Shown piece by piece: positions 44,570 through 54,007 of a stretch of DNA of 64,000 nt. The translations under genes and the position numbers were made by a program. This stretch comes from Poseidonocella pacifica (lineage in GTDB: Bacteria; Pseudomonadota; Alphaproteobacteria; Rhodobacterales; Rhodobacteraceae), in contig NZ_FOJU01000001.1 in assembly GCF_900111875.1 (NCBI RefSeq), positions 496,001 through 560,000 on the forward strand. Reading direction: 5' to 3'. The notes under the pieces were generated by a model. The model did no database searches, was not told the origin of the DNA, and saw nothing but the letters and a program-made list of their open reading frames with translations. The first letter of the stretch is position 1. Every line of letters begins with the position of its first letter.

Positions 44570-45274
44570 TTAGCCGGCGACCCGCGAATTGTGTTTGCGG
44601 GCAATGAAATCCTTGGCTGTCTCTACGGCGACGGCCGCATCGCGGCAATAGGCATCTGCCCCGATTGCCCTGCCAAACTCTTCGTTCAGCGGCGCTCCGC
44701 CCACCAGAACGATGTAATCCTCGCGGATGCCCTTTTCCTTCATCGTGTCGATCACGACCTTCATATAGGGCATCGTGGTGGTGAGAAGCGCAGACATCCC
44801 CAGAATGTCGGCGTTGAACTCTTCGCAAGCCTCTAGATAGCTTTCGACCGGGTTGTTGATCCCGATGTTCTTCACCTCAAAGCCTGCGCCCTCCATCATC
44901 ATCGTGACGAGGTTCTGGCCGATGTCGTGGATGTCGCCCTTGACCGTCCCGATGACCATCCGGCCAATCGTGGGCGCGCCGGTTTCCGCCAGCAGAGGCT
45001 TGAGGATGGACATGCCGCCCTTCATCGCGCCCGCGGCCAGCAGAACCTCGGGGACGAAGAGAATCCCGTCTCGGAAATCCCGGCCGACAATCGTCATGCC
45101 CCCGACGAGCGGTTCGGTCAGGACGCGGTAGGGCGCCCATCCCCGTCCAAGGAGGATGTTCACCCCCTCCGCGATCTCATCCTTGAGACCGTCATAGAGG
45201 TCATCCATCATCTGGGCGACAAGCTCTTCGTCGTCGAGTTCAGACAGGATCAGGTCGTCGTTTTCGTCCGACAT
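44570..45274 (-). CDS. Cobalamin (corrinoid)-binding methyl carrier protein
   Basis: A 234-residue two-domain corrinoid protein: a helical cap ('MTIVGRDFRDGILFVPEVLLA', with 'AMKGGMSILKPLL') followed by the B12-binding Rossmann domain with the DxHxxG motif 'GDIHDIGQNL' (Asp114, His116). His116 should ligate cobalt from below. It resembles MtbC/MtaC carriers and the MetH cobalamin module. With the homocysteine methyltransferase at 47.3 kb and DUF1638 it may form a split methionine synthase. AAGGAAC precedes the ATG at 45274. Confidence 0.92.
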   Translation of the reverse strand: MSDENDDLILSELDDEELVAQMMDDLYDGLKDEIAEGVNILLGRGWAPYRVLTEPLVGGMTIVGRDFRDGILFVPEVLLAAGAMKGGMSILKPLLAETGAPTIGRMVIGTVKGDIHDIGQNLVTMMMEGAGFEVKNIGINNPVESYLEACEEFNADILGMSALLTTTMPYMKVVIDTMKEKGIREDYIVLVGGAPLNEEFGRAIGADAYCRDAAVAVETAKDFIARKHNSRVAG

Positions 45275-45447
45275 GGGCGGGTTCCTTCGATACGCCGGGT
45301 TGAGCGGCTTTCCGACAGCTTGTGCCGGATTTCTATTCGGGGACGCGGCCGTTTGCGACATGGCTCGCGTATCGAACGACTTCTACGGGGAACGCGCGCG
45401 GCATTCCAATGAGAAATTCGGGGATTGATTATCGGTTCCTTGCAAGT

Positions 45448-45462
45448 GTTCTCTGTATGTTC
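45448..45462 (+). promoter_or_regulatory. LexA (SOS) box, GTTC-N7-GTTC
   Basis: An exact match to the alphaproteobacterial LexA consensus: GTTC (45448-45451), seven bases, GTTC (45459-45462). It ends 13 bases before the radical SAM start codon, so the promoter and operator probably coincide. Confidence 0.75.
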
Positions 45463-45475
45463 TAACTCCGTGGTC

Positions 45476-46561
45476 ATGGATCACGACGAGGGAACCCGTA
45501 TCGGTGCCGGGCGCAGGCGTGGGCGCGGCGCGGTCAGCAATGAGGCCAGCCGCTTTGACCTTGGCCGCGAGGTGGAATCGGACGGCTGGGATATCCCGGA
45601 GGATCGGGGGCTTCTGCGGACCGAGGTGCGTGAGGAACGCCCTCGTAGCATTATAAACTACGTCCGCTCACCGGATTTGCCATTCGATCGGTCGATCAAT
45701 CCCTATCGTGGCTGCGAGCATGGGTGCATCTACTGTTTCGCGCGGCCAACTCACGCCTATCTTGGTCTTTCGCCAGGGCTCGATTTCGAAACCCGTCTCG
45801 TGGCGCGGCCGGATGCGCCCAAGGTGTTGACACGTGAACTTCGGGCCAAGGGGTATCGCGCGGCTCCGATCGCGATCGGAACCAACACCGATCCCTATCA
45901 ACCTCTGGAGCGGGAGCGGGGGATCATGCGCGCCTGCCTTGAGGTGCTGGAAGCCGCGTCGCATCCGGTTGCCATCGTCACCAAGGGCGCGGGCATAGAG
46001 CGGGATCTGGATATTCTGGGCCGTATGGCCGCGCGCGGATTGGTCCGTGTGGGCATTTCGGTGACGACCCTTGATCCCGGGCTTGCGCGCAAGATGGAGC
46101 CGCGCGTGCCGTCTCCTTCTCGACGGATGGCGGCGATCACGCGGCTGAGCGAGGCGGGCGTTCCGGTTCGGCTTATGGCCTCGCCGATGATCCCGGCCCT
46201 GACCGATCCTGAACTGGAGGCAATCCTTGAAGCTGGGCGCGATGCGGGTGCGCGGTCGGCAAGCTGGATTATGTTGCGGTTGCCACGGGAGGTCGCGCCA
46301 CTCTTTCGCGAGTGGTTGGAGGAACATGTCCCCGGACAAGCGGCGCGCGTGATGGCGCGGGTGCGGGAGATGCATGGCGGCAAGGATTACGATGCCCGCT
46401 GGGGGCGGCGGATGCGCGGTGAGGGGCCCTACGCCAAGCTCATCGCGCAGCGTTTCGATCTGGCGGTTCGTCGTCTTGGGCTTGACGCCGCACAGCCTCC
46501 GTTGACCACGGGCCTATTCCGCCCACCCAGTTTACCAGGAGACCAGATGGCGTTGTTTTGA
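45476..46561 (+). CDS. PA0069-family radical SAM protein (spore photoproduct lyase-like)
   Basis: A 361-residue radical SAM protein. The [4Fe-4S] cysteines are in 'GCEHGCIYCFAR' (CxxxCxxC), preceded by 'FDRSINPYRG', and the barrel continues with 'IAIGTNTDPYQPLE' and 'VAIVTKGAGIERDLDIL'. This group is annotated PA0069/Rv2578c and related to spore photoproduct lyase, pointing to nucleic acid repair or modification, but no member's reaction is known to me. The ATG at 45476 has no evident ribosome-binding site, so it may be leaderless; GTG at 45470 is in frame. A LexA box lies directly upstream. Confidence 0.9.
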   Translation: MDHDEGTRIGAGRRRGRGAVSNEASRFDLGREVESDGWDIPEDRGLLRTEVREERPRSIINYVRSPDLPFDRSINPYRGCEHGCIYCFARPTHAYLGLSPGLDFETRLVARPDAPKVLTRELRAKGYRAAPIAIGTNTDPYQPLERERGIMRACLEVLEAASHPVAIVTKGAGIERDLDILGRMAARGLVRVGISVTTLDPGLARKMEPRVPSPSRRMAAITRLSEAGVPVRLMASPMIPALTDPELEAILEAGRDAGARSASWIMLRLPREVAPLFREWLEEHVPGQAARVMARVREMHGGKDYDARWGRRMRGEGPYAKLIAQRFDLAVRRLGLDAAQPPLTTGLFRPPSLPGDQMALF

Positions 46562-46570
46562 TCATCCCGC

Positions 46571-47224
46571 CTAGCCTTGATCTTCGCGGCCGCCACGGGC
46601 GACGATGCACAGCGCGTCATCATCGAGCGGGCGTTGCAGCACCGCCGCGTCGGGCCATGGGGCATTGAGCCAGAGGTCGACGTCCTCCGCAGAGGTCAGG
46701 ATGACCGGCATGGCCTTGGGGTGAACCGCGCCGACCGTGGCATTCGCCTCCGTGGTCAGAAAGCCAAAAAGATTGTCGGTCGTCTCGCCATCCTTGAGCT
46801 TGCGGACGGATGTCCAGCGGGTCCAGATCCCCGCGAAGAAGGCGAGCGGGCGGCTTTCATCAAGCGCGAACCAAATCGGGACAGCCGGCGCTCCGGGGCG
46901 GGTTTCATATTCGGAAAAGCTGGTAAAGGGCACGACACAGCGGTGTTCGGGGCCGAGCCAGCGGCGCCAGTGGGGCGAGCCGGTGTTTCGGATGTTGGTG
47001 ACACCGGAATCCGTACGGCGTGTCTTGAGGGCAAAGGCGGGCGTCGGCATGCCCCACCGCATTCGGGTAAGTGTCCGACCCTTTGCGCCTTGGGCGACAA
47101 CCGGCGCGGCCGTGTCGGGAAAAATGGCGGGCATCGGGGCCAGATTGCCCGTGTCGTCTTCCATAACCTTTGCGATCTCGCGGATCGCAGCCTGTCCCTT
47201 GGTCAGCGAATAGAGATTGCACAT
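46571..47224 (-). CDS. SRAP domain protein (YedK/HMCES family)
   Basis: A 217-residue SOS-response-associated peptidase-like protein. In this family Cys2 forms a stable thiazolidine link to abasic sites in single-stranded DNA and shields them. Cys2 is present ('MCNLYS'); the conserved Asn is in 'NIRNTG', Glu in 'FTSFSEYE' and His in 'HPKAMPVIL'. It converges on the radical SAM gene with a nine-base gap and follows the homocysteine methyltransferase gene by 55 bases. No LexA box is visible directly upstream. Confidence 0.92.
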   Translation of the reverse strand: MCNLYSLTKGQAAIREIAKVMEDDTGNLAPMPAIFPDTAAPVVAQGAKGRTLTRMRWGMPTPAFALKTRRTDSGVTNIRNTGSPHWRRWLGPEHRCVVPFTSFSEYETRPGAPAVPIWFALDESRPLAFFAGIWTRWTSVRKLKDGETTDNLFGFLTTEANATVGAVHPKAMPVILTSAEDVDLWLNAPWPDAAVLQRPLDDDALCIVARGGREDQG

Positions 47225-47279
47225 TCTCGACCCCAGTCACCCCGCCGCACGAAGCCCTATCCCGATCCCGAGCGGAGGC

Positions 47280-48293
47280 CTATTTGCGCCGGCGCCGCCG
47301 TGGGCGGTCCGGTGCGACGTGATCATCGCCCGTGCCGTCGGACGCCGAAGAAAATCCGCCAAGCGCGCCCGTGATCATCTCCAGCGTAGGCCGCTCGCCC
47401 GCTGGGCGTGTTTCCAGCGCGTTGCGCATGGCGCGAAGGTGCTCGGGCATGGTGCCGCAGCATCCACCGATGATCTTTGCGCCTGAATCCCGCGCGAGGA
47501 TGGCATATTCCGCCATTAACTCCGGGGTGCCGTCATAGTGGATATGGCCGTCCTCGTATTTCGGAATACCGGCATTCCCCTTGGCGACTACCGGACGGGC
47601 GGTGCCCTGCGCGGTGAAGCCAAGCACGGTGCGCAAAAGATCCGAAGCCCCGACACCGCAATTCGCCCCGAAGGCAATCGGCGGATGGTCGAGGGTTTCG
47701 ACCATGGCGACCATCGCTTCGGACGTCATGCCCATCATCGTGCGGCCCGCGGTATCAAAGCTCATGGTGCCGCACCAAGGCATTCCCGCCAGAGCGAAGG
47801 CCTCCGCGGCGGCTTTGTATTCCTCGGGCGCTGAGATGGTTTCAAGCCAGAGCACATCGGCCCCGCCTTCCTTCAGGCCTTCCGCCTGTTCATGGAACAT
47901 CTCGACGGCGATCTCGTGGGTAAGCGTACCCATCGGGGCCATGATCTCGCCCGTCGGACCGACAGAGCCTGCAACAACGACCGGACGGCCCGCCGCATCG
48001 GCCACTTCCCGCCCGAGCTCCGCACTGATCCGGCTCAACTCGCGCGCGCGGTCCTCTGCCTGATGCAGTTTGAGGCGGCTTGCGTTTCCTCCGAAGGAAT
48101 TCGTGAGAAAGAGATCACTGCCCGCATCGACGGCCCCTTTATAGAGCGCTCTGATCCGGTCGGGGTAGTCGACGTTCCAGAATTCAGGCGGGTCGCCCGC
48201 CTCCAACCCCATGTTGAAAAGATTTGTTCCGGTCGCGCCATCGGTCAAAAGCCAGTCGCGTTCGGAAAGGAGCCTGGACAACAGGTCGGTCAT
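47280..48293 (-). CDS. Homocysteine S-methyltransferase (BHMT/MetH N-domain type)
   Basis: A 337-residue zinc methyltransferase transferring a methyl group to homocysteine. The zinc ligands are Cys212 ('GANCGVG') and Cys278-Cys279 ('IGGCCGT'). It is a stand-alone homocysteine domain without folate or cobalamin modules; it could use betaine directly or receive methyl from the separate corrinoid protein at 44.6 kb. Residues after about 310 are a basic, low-complexity tail ending 'RPRRRRRK'. AAGGG is seven bases before the ATG. Confidence 0.88.
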   Translation of the reverse strand: MTDLLSRLLSERDWLLTDGATGTNLFNMGLEAGDPPEFWNVDYPDRIRALYKGAVDAGSDLFLTNSFGGNASRLKLHQAEDRARELSRISAELGREVADAAGRPVVVAGSVGPTGEIMAPMGTLTHEIAVEMFHEQAEGLKEGGADVLWLETISAPEEYKAAAEAFALAGMPWCGTMSFDTAGRTMMGMTSEAMVAMVETLDHPPIAFGANCGVGASDLLRTVLGFTAQGTARPVVAKGNAGIPKYEDGHIHYDGTPELMAEYAILARDSGAKIIGGCCGTMPEHLRAMRNALETRPAGERPTLEMITGALGGFSSASDGTGDDHVAPDRPRRRRRK

Positions 48294-48330
48294 GGCAGTG
48301 CCCTTCTAGCTAGAGTTGTGGCGGGGCATC

Positions 48331-50223
48331 TCATGAAACGTGGGCAGGCGCAAACTCAAAACCTTCATGTTCGCCATGAGGTGGAGTGGCCTTTGTCGCG
48401 CTCGGCAGAGCATCGGGACGGCGCACGCTGCGCGCGATTTCAAAGAGCGCAAGGGCGAGGGCCAGGGGGCCGGGCGCGGCCGCGTAGAGAGGAACCCAGC
48501 GAGGCGCGAAGGCGGCCTTGAACTGTCGCAGACCAGCGGATCCGGCGGCCCGGTCAATCCGCGCGCGCAACTGCGCGGGCACTGCTTCCGAAAGCGATGG
48601 CACCGCTGCAAGTGACAAACGCGGGATGCCTTCATCAGAAGCGAGGGAGATTGCCCTGTGAACCAAGAGGTGCATGGTGCCATCGGGCGCGTCCGGGGCG
48701 AGGCGCATCAGGTCAAGCGCCCATTCCCTTGAACTCATGTGAAAAGTTGCGAAACCGATGAGGCGCGGACCCTCCCATGCAAGCAGGACACGCTGGGTCT
48801 CTATATACGCAGGGCAAAAGCGCCCCATGGAAAATCCGCGCTCTCCGCCGGTACGTTCGGCCCATCGGTCGGACAGGCGGCGCATCTCCCCCAAGGGCAG
48901 CGATCCGGGATCAGCCATGATCTCTACCCCCGCATTTTCGGCTTTGCGGAGTTTGCGGCGCAGCCCACGGCGGGCCGATATTCCCAGATCATAAGAAGCG
49001 ATATCGACAAGCGCCTCCTGTGCGATACGCAGCGTGCTGAACCCGTTCGCCCGAACTACCGCCGCATTTCGCGGCGACAGTTTATAGAGACAGGCGATAC
49101 GGTCGCTCGCGCGTGCTTCGGCGCGCAGGGAAGGGAGAAGGCTCGATACCTTGCCGTCCAAGGGATCGAAGAGCAGCACACTGGCTTGCCGAGTATGTCG
49201 GAGTACAGCCGATGCATCACCTGACTGTAGCAGGGACGCAGCCCCCTGTCGTGCCACGCCGCATTCGGATCGGGGCGCAGTGTCCAGCAGAGGTGTCGGA
49301 ATGCGTGCCGCCGATGGTTCGGTCTTTGCGCCGGATTTGGGCCGTAGCATGATCGCTCCGGCAACAATCGCGGGCAGGGCGTAATAGAGGGCCCGGAACG
49401 CCAGAATGGCCGCTATCAGGGCATAATCCTCACCCGGAAGAAAGGCCAGCAGTGTCAACTCGAACGGGCCAACCCCGCCGGGCACACCAGAAAGTAAAGC
49501 CGCGCCAATCGCGATCAGGAAGATCGGGTAAAGCGCGAGAAACGCAGGCGCCGAGGCCTCCGGCAGAAGGATCCAGAGCGCGAAGGCCGCAGCCGCCGTA
49601 TCAAGTGCGGCGTATCCCAGAAGGCGAAGGCCCGCCGCTGCCGTTGGCAATCGAAGCCGCTGGCCGCCCAGCCGCAATTCTGGGGCAAAAAGGAGAAAAC
49701 CAAAGAGCGCGATGGTGGCAACCACCGCTGTGGGGGCGATCCATCGGGGAATGCCAGCCGGGCTCGGCAAAAGGGCGAGCGCCAGACCGCACAGAACTGC
49801 CAACAGGGTCATGAAGCTGATCGTCAGAAGAAGCGTCACCGCAGTGGCCTGCTTGAGCGACAGTTCCGGAACAAGCCGCCAGCGCGCGATTGTCCCGGTC
49901 GCCACACCAGCACCTAAGAGCTGCGCAAGCGCGACGGCGGCGGCACCACTCCTTCCGGCCCGGGCGGGGGTGATGGCGGTGCCCAGATGGCGATGCAGCA
50001 CCCGCTCATACCCCGCGATGGCCCAGAAGCTCAGAGCGGTGGCGAGAGCCGCGCAAAGCCAGGCTTCGGCGGGTGTCTGCATCAGCGCCGTGCGCAATCC
50101 TACCATATCGAGGTCTTTCAACCGGTCATGGAGCAGCCACACGGCCACGGTGCCCAATGCTATGGGCAGGCAAATTCGCCCTGTTTTGCGCCAAACGGGC
50201 GCGTCCGACTCGGACCTCACCAT
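48331..50223 (-). CDS. MprF-like phosphatidylglycerol lysyltransferase-domain protein
   Basis: A 630-residue membrane protein with an N-terminal flippase-like part (about eight hydrophobic segments to residue 300; 'LLSGVPGGVGPFELTLLAFL' is a typical loop) and a C-terminal DUF2156/LPG-synthase GNAT-like domain (about 325-605; 'SARRGLRRKLRKAENAGVEI', 'SDRWAERTGGERGFSMGRF'). Such proteins aminoacylate phosphatidylglycerol and protect against cationic peptides. The ATG at 50223 has GGAAGG eight bases upstream; an in-frame GTG five codons earlier is possible. Confidence 0.88.
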   Translation of the reverse strand: MVRSESDAPVWRKTGRICLPIALGTVAVWLLHDRLKDLDMVGLRTALMQTPAEAWLCAALATALSFWAIAGYERVLHRHLGTAITPARAGRSGAAAVALAQLLGAGVATGTIARWRLVPELSLKQATAVTLLLTISFMTLLAVLCGLALALLPSPAGIPRWIAPTAVVATIALFGFLLFAPELRLGGQRLRLPTAAAGLRLLGYAALDTAAAAFALWILLPEASAPAFLALYPIFLIAIGAALLSGVPGGVGPFELTLLAFLPGEDYALIAAILAFRALYYALPAIVAGAIMLRPKSGAKTEPSAARIPTPLLDTAPRSECGVARQGAASLLQSGDASAVLRHTRQASVLLFDPLDGKVSSLLPSLRAEARASDRIACLYKLSPRNAAVVRANGFSTLRIAQEALVDIASYDLGISARRGLRRKLRKAENAGVEIMADPGSLPLGEMRRLSDRWAERTGGERGFSMGRFCPAYIETQRVLLAWEGPRLIGFATFHMSSREWALDLMRLAPDAPDGTMHLLVHRAISLASDEGIPRLSLAAVPSLSEAVPAQLRARIDRAAGSAGLRQFKAAFAPRWVPLYAAAPGPLALALALFEIARSVRRPDALPSATKATPPHGEHEGFEFAPAHVS

Positions 50224-50421
50224 TTTGTTACCTTCCACTCATACCCACCTTTTGGCCTACGCGCGGCAGGTTGCTGGACGGTTAAGGTTAGAATTCGCGA
50301 GGTTCTGCCTATACGGGAGTATGGGGTCTCTATGCCGCTGTGGGATTGTGTAATTGACGTTAAGTGATGCAAAGTAGCGTCAGGTGTTGGGGAACGTTTT
50401 TGGTTTCTGGGGGGAACGTAG

Positions 50422-52404
50422 GTGGCCATCATGATCAAGATGCCGACAATGCGCGGGGCAGTGTTTGCGATCCCTGCCATGTTGCTCGCCGTTCTCGTTC
50501 CACTGGGGTTGATGAATGGCGCGCCGATGCCCCCTCCCTTCTTGCTTCTTTACATGTCCGTCATGGCCGCAGCCCTTCTTGGTGGCTCCGGCACGGGCCT
50601 GCTGGCGGGATGCTTTGGGGCAGGCACGGTGGTCTTCTGCCACGTCTCCGGGATCGGCCCGAGGCTGCTTGTCGGGACGATTTTTTCCACCGCCTTCGGG
50701 ATTCTGATCTATCTCGGCACCGGGATCGTGCTCGGACTTTTAAGAGACCAGCGCGACAGAACCCTGCTGAAGCTTCATGAGGCCGAAGCCGAACTGCGCC
50801 TGCGACTTGACGAAGAAACCGCCGCTCTGGAAGCTTCTGCCAAGATCCTCAACGTGAGTGAGGTCCAACTGGATCAGGCGGCGCGGATCGCGAAACTTGG
50901 GTACTTTGTCTTCGATGCGCAGCGGAACCTCTGCACAGTCTGCTCCAAACGCCATGCTGAGATTTTCGGTGTCTCGTCCGAAGAATTCATCTCGATGGTT
51001 GCGGAGCTTGACGGCAACAGGCTTGCGTTCATCCATCCCGAAGATCAGCCGGAGGTTCGGGAGAAGTATCGGCGTCTTCGGGCAGGTGAAGAAATCGACA
51101 TGGAGTATAGATTTACCCGCAGCGACGGATCCGAAGGCTATATCCGGGAATTTGTCGTTCCCTACTTCGACGAAGCGGGTAAGGCCGTGCGGGGGATCGG
51201 ATCGAGCATCGATCTGACCGAAGTGCGCAGGACGGAACAGACGCTGCTGCATACCCAAAAGATGGATGCCATCGGGCAATTGACCGGAGGTATTGCGCAT
51301 GACTTCAACAACTTGCTGGCCGTTGTTCTGGGGAACCTTGAACTTGTCGAAGAGCAGATTGGCGAAGACACGGAACTTCGCGAGGAAATAGACGCGGCCA
51401 AAGGCGCGGTTGCGCAGGGCGCCGATCTGATCCGCAACATGTTGAGTTTCGCGCGCAAGGCACGGCTGCAACCGCGGCAACTTGACCTCGGCAAGGTGGT
51501 CGGCGACGTCAAGCAATGGGCTGCGCGCGTCTTGCCGCCCACTATAGAGGTGGAGACGCGGGCAGATGATGATCTCTATCCCGTCATGGCGGACCCTTCA
51601 TCGACGCAGAGCGCATTGCTGAACCTGATCGTAAATGCCCGCGATGCGATGCCTGACGGTGGCAGGCTGACGATTGAGACGACCAATCTCGATTTCTCCG
51701 CACAAGATGGCGAGGAAAGCGGCGATGTTCTGGCGCCGGGGCGCTATGTGCAGCTCGCGGTGCGTGACACGGGCAGTGGGATGAGCCGGGCGGACCTCGA
51801 CAGGATTTTTGATCCGTTTTACACCACCAAGCGTCCGGGCGAAGGATCGGGCCTTGGCCTGTCGATGGTACAGGGCTTCATGAGTCAAACCGGGGGCGTG
51901 GTTCGGGTATGCTCAGAACCGGGGCGCGGGACCACATTCCGGCTCTTCTTTCCGGCACTTGAAGTCGGTCAGGCCGTGGTACGCAACGAGGCTCCGCCGC
52001 AAATCGAAGTGCCCACCATCGGTGCGCGCATCCTCGTGGCCGAAGACGAAGAGGGTCTTCGCGACCTGCTGCTCAAGATGCTGAGACGATCGGGATATTT
52101 GCCAAGCGTCGCACCCTCGGGGGATGCGGCATTGCTGCTCGATCAACGGGAGGGGCCCTTTGATCTGCTTTTGTCGGATGTGATGATGCCGGGTCGATTG
52201 CAGGGGCCCGATCTGGCGACAGAATTGCGCAAGGTGCATCCCAACATGCCGGTGATCTTCCTGACGGGGCAGGGCGGCGATCACGCGGAACTGGCTGAGA
52301 CAGCGCACGGATTGCGGCTGATGAAGCCGATCCGCCGCGAAGCGCTCATCCGGTCGATAGAATGCGCGCTTTCCGGCACACACATTCTCGTCGATCCCGC
52401 CTGA
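50422..52404 (+). CDS. Membrane-bound hybrid histidine kinase with PAS and receiver domains
   Basis: A 660-residue sensor. Residues ~10-110 form about four transmembrane helices, ~115-150 a coiled coil, ~150-260 a PAS/PAC domain, ~280-345 the HisKA domain with phospho-acceptor His293 ('GGIAHDFNNLL'), ~390-510 the ATPase ('LLNLIVNARDAMPDGG', 'DTGSGMS', 'GSGLGLSMV'), and ~533-655 a receiver with the predicted acceptor Asp near 586 ('LLLSDVMMPG'). The GTG at 50422 with GGGGGG upstream is favoured; ATG at 50431 is possible. No partner regulator is adjacent. The signal is unknown. Confidence 0.92.
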   Translation: MAIMIKMPTMRGAVFAIPAMLLAVLVPLGLMNGAPMPPPFLLLYMSVMAAALLGGSGTGLLAGCFGAGTVVFCHVSGIGPRLLVGTIFSTAFGILIYLGTGIVLGLLRDQRDRTLLKLHEAEAELRLRLDEETAALEASAKILNVSEVQLDQAARIAKLGYFVFDAQRNLCTVCSKRHAEIFGVSSEEFISMVAELDGNRLAFIHPEDQPEVREKYRRLRAGEEIDMEYRFTRSDGSEGYIREFVVPYFDEAGKAVRGIGSSIDLTEVRRTEQTLLHTQKMDAIGQLTGGIAHDFNNLLAVVLGNLELVEEQIGEDTELREEIDAAKGAVAQGADLIRNMLSFARKARLQPRQLDLGKVVGDVKQWAARVLPPTIEVETRADDDLYPVMADPSSTQSALLNLIVNARDAMPDGGRLTIETTNLDFSAQDGEESGDVLAPGRYVQLAVRDTGSGMSRADLDRIFDPFYTTKRPGEGSGLGLSMVQGFMSQTGGVVRVCSEPGRGTTFRLFFPALEVGQAVVRNEAPPQIEVPTIGARILVAEDEEGLRDLLLKMLRRSGYLPSVAPSGDAALLLDQREGPFDLLLSDVMMPGRLQGPDLATELRKVHPNMPVIFLTGQGGDHAELAETAHGLRLMKPIRREALIRSIECALSGTHILVDPA

Positions 52405-52458
52405 CGGCTTGTTCCCCCCGGCCAGAGGCGGGGAGGGACGTTTTCGTCGGGGCTGGCT

Positions 52459-52773
52459 TCAGACCTCGTCGACGATCTGGCCTTTGGCGACGGGAAGCAG
52501 CGCTTCGAGCTTGGCACGGATCTCATCCGCACTGGCCTTGTCCCCAAGATCGGCGGAGACCTTGCGCACCACATCTTCGTAGCCGGGCTCGGCGAAATCG
52601 GCCTTGACTACTTCGCGCGCATAGGCCTCGGCATCGGCGCCTGTTTTTCCCATCAGTTCCGCAGCCCAGAGACCGAGCAGCTTGTTGCGGCGCGCTTCGG
52701 CGCGAAAGATCATTTCCTGATCGTGGGCGAACTTGTTCTCGAAGGCGGTTTCGCGGTCGTCGAAGCTGGTCAT
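52459..52773 (-). CDS. DUF1476 protein, ATP synthase zeta-type inhibitor
   Basis: A 104-residue helical protein of the DUF1476 family, the zeta subunit of alphaproteobacterial F1-ATPase first described in Paracoccus, which inhibits ATP hydrolysis. The N-terminus 'MTSFDDRETAFENKFAHDQE' carries the inhibitory segment, followed by 'RRNKLLGLWAAELMG'. It converges on the hybrid kinase and diverges from purC. The ATP synthase operon is elsewhere. Confidence 0.93.
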   Translation of the reverse strand: MTSFDDRETAFENKFAHDQEMIFRAEARRNKLLGLWAAELMGKTGADAEAYAREVVKADFAEPGYEDVVRKVSADLGDKASADEIRAKLEALLPVAKGQIVDEV

Positions 52774-52933
52774 TACTCGGTCCTCTGAAAGGGCTATCCT
52801 GCACAAATGATATGGACGTAGCGCACGCCCCGCGCAAGCCCCGCGGCCCGCTTGCGGCAGGACGCCCCATGGAGTAGGGAAAGCGCAACGACACGGGGGA
52901 GTCGCCCCGGTGTCTGCTATTGCAGGAGAGCCC

Positions 52934-53695
52934 ATGGCACGGCGCAAAAAAATCTACGAAGGCAAGGCGAAGACGCTCTATGAGGGGCCCGAGCCCGGAA
53001 CGATCGTCCAGTACTTCAAGGATGACGCCACCGCTTTCAACGCTGAGAAACGCGATGTGATCGAAGGCAAGGGTGTGCTCAACAACATCCTTTCCGAGTA
53101 TTTCATGCAAGGTCTCAACGATATTGGAGTGCCGACACACTTCCTCAAACGGCTCAACATGCGGGAGCAACTGGTTCGTGCCGCCGAGATCATTCCTCTG
53201 GAGATCATCGTGCGCAACTACGCGGCCGGGTCCCTGTCGAAGCGCCTCGGGCTTGAGGAAGGGATGCGCCTGCCGCGCCCGATCATCGAATATTGTTATA
53301 AGGACGACGCGCTCGGTGATCCGCTCGTGTCCGAGGAACATATCGCGGCCTTCGGGTGGGCTACGTCGCAGGATATGGATGACATCGTCAGCCTCGCCTT
53401 GCGCGTCAACGACTTCATGTCGGGCGTGATGAAGGCCGTCGGCATCCGGCTGGTGGACTTCAAGATCGAAGTTGGCCGGGTCTATGAGGGTGATTTCCAA
53501 CGGCTGATCGTGGCCGATGAAATCAGCCCCGACAGCTGCCGCCTGTGGGATGTGGAAACCAATCAAAAACTCGACAAGGACGTGTTCCGGCGCGACCTCG
53601 GCTCGCTCACGGATGCCTATTCCGAAGTGGCCCGCCGCCTTGGGGTGCTGCCCAAGGGGGCCGTGCCGATGGCCAAGCCGACACTGATCAACTGA
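52934..53695 (+). CDS. purC: SAICAR synthase PurC
   Basis: A 253-residue phosphoribosylaminoimidazole-succinocarboxamide synthase. Motifs are '[14 protein letters not shown]', '[12 protein letters not shown]', '[14 protein letters not shown]', 'KIEVGR' and '[14 protein letters not shown]'. CAGGAGAGC precedes the ATG at 52934; a longer frame begins eight codons upstream without homology. It heads the purC-purS-purQ cluster. Confidence 0.97.
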   Translation: MARRKKIYEGKAKTLYEGPEPGTIVQYFKDDATAFNAEKRDVIEGKGVLNNILSEYFMQGLNDIGVPTHFLKRLNMREQLVRAAEIIPLEIIVRNYAAGSLSKRLGLEEGMRLPRPIIEYCYKDDALGDPLVSEEHIAAFGWATSQDMDDIVSLALRVNDFMSGVMKAVGIRLVDFKIEVGRVYEGDFQRLIVADEISPDSCRLWDVETNQKLDKDVFRRDLGSLTDAYSEVARRLGVLPKGAVPMAKPTLIN

Positions 53696-53776
53696 ACCGG
53701 GTGACGCGCATATCGGGCGGCGACACGTGATGAGACCAACTGGGAGCGGAGCCTCCCGAAAACGCAAGAGGGCGGC

Positions 53777-54007
53777 ATGAAGGCACGGGTGCACGTGATG
53801 CTGAAGAACGGGGTTCTTGATCCACAGGGCGAGGCGGTGCGTCACGCACTTGGCGCGCTTGGCTTTGATGGCGTCGAGGGCGTCCGTCAGGGGAAGGTGA
53901 TCGAGCTGGATCTGGCCGAAGGCACTTCGGAGGCGGCTGTGCATGACATGTGCGAAAAGCTTCTCGCGAACACGGTGATCGAGAGCTACACGGTGGAGAT
54001 GTCCTGA
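53777..54007 (+). CDS. purS: FGAM synthase subunit PurS
   Basis: A 76-residue small subunit of the PurSQL formylglycinamidine synthase; it helps pass ammonia from PurQ to PurL. '[20 protein letters not shown]' and '[12 protein letters not shown]' are the family pattern. The stop overlaps the purQ start (TGATG). Confidence 0.96.
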   Translation: MKARVHVMLKNGVLDPQGEAVRHALGALGFDGVEGVRQGKVIELDLAEGTSEAAVHDMCEKLLANTVIESYTVEMS

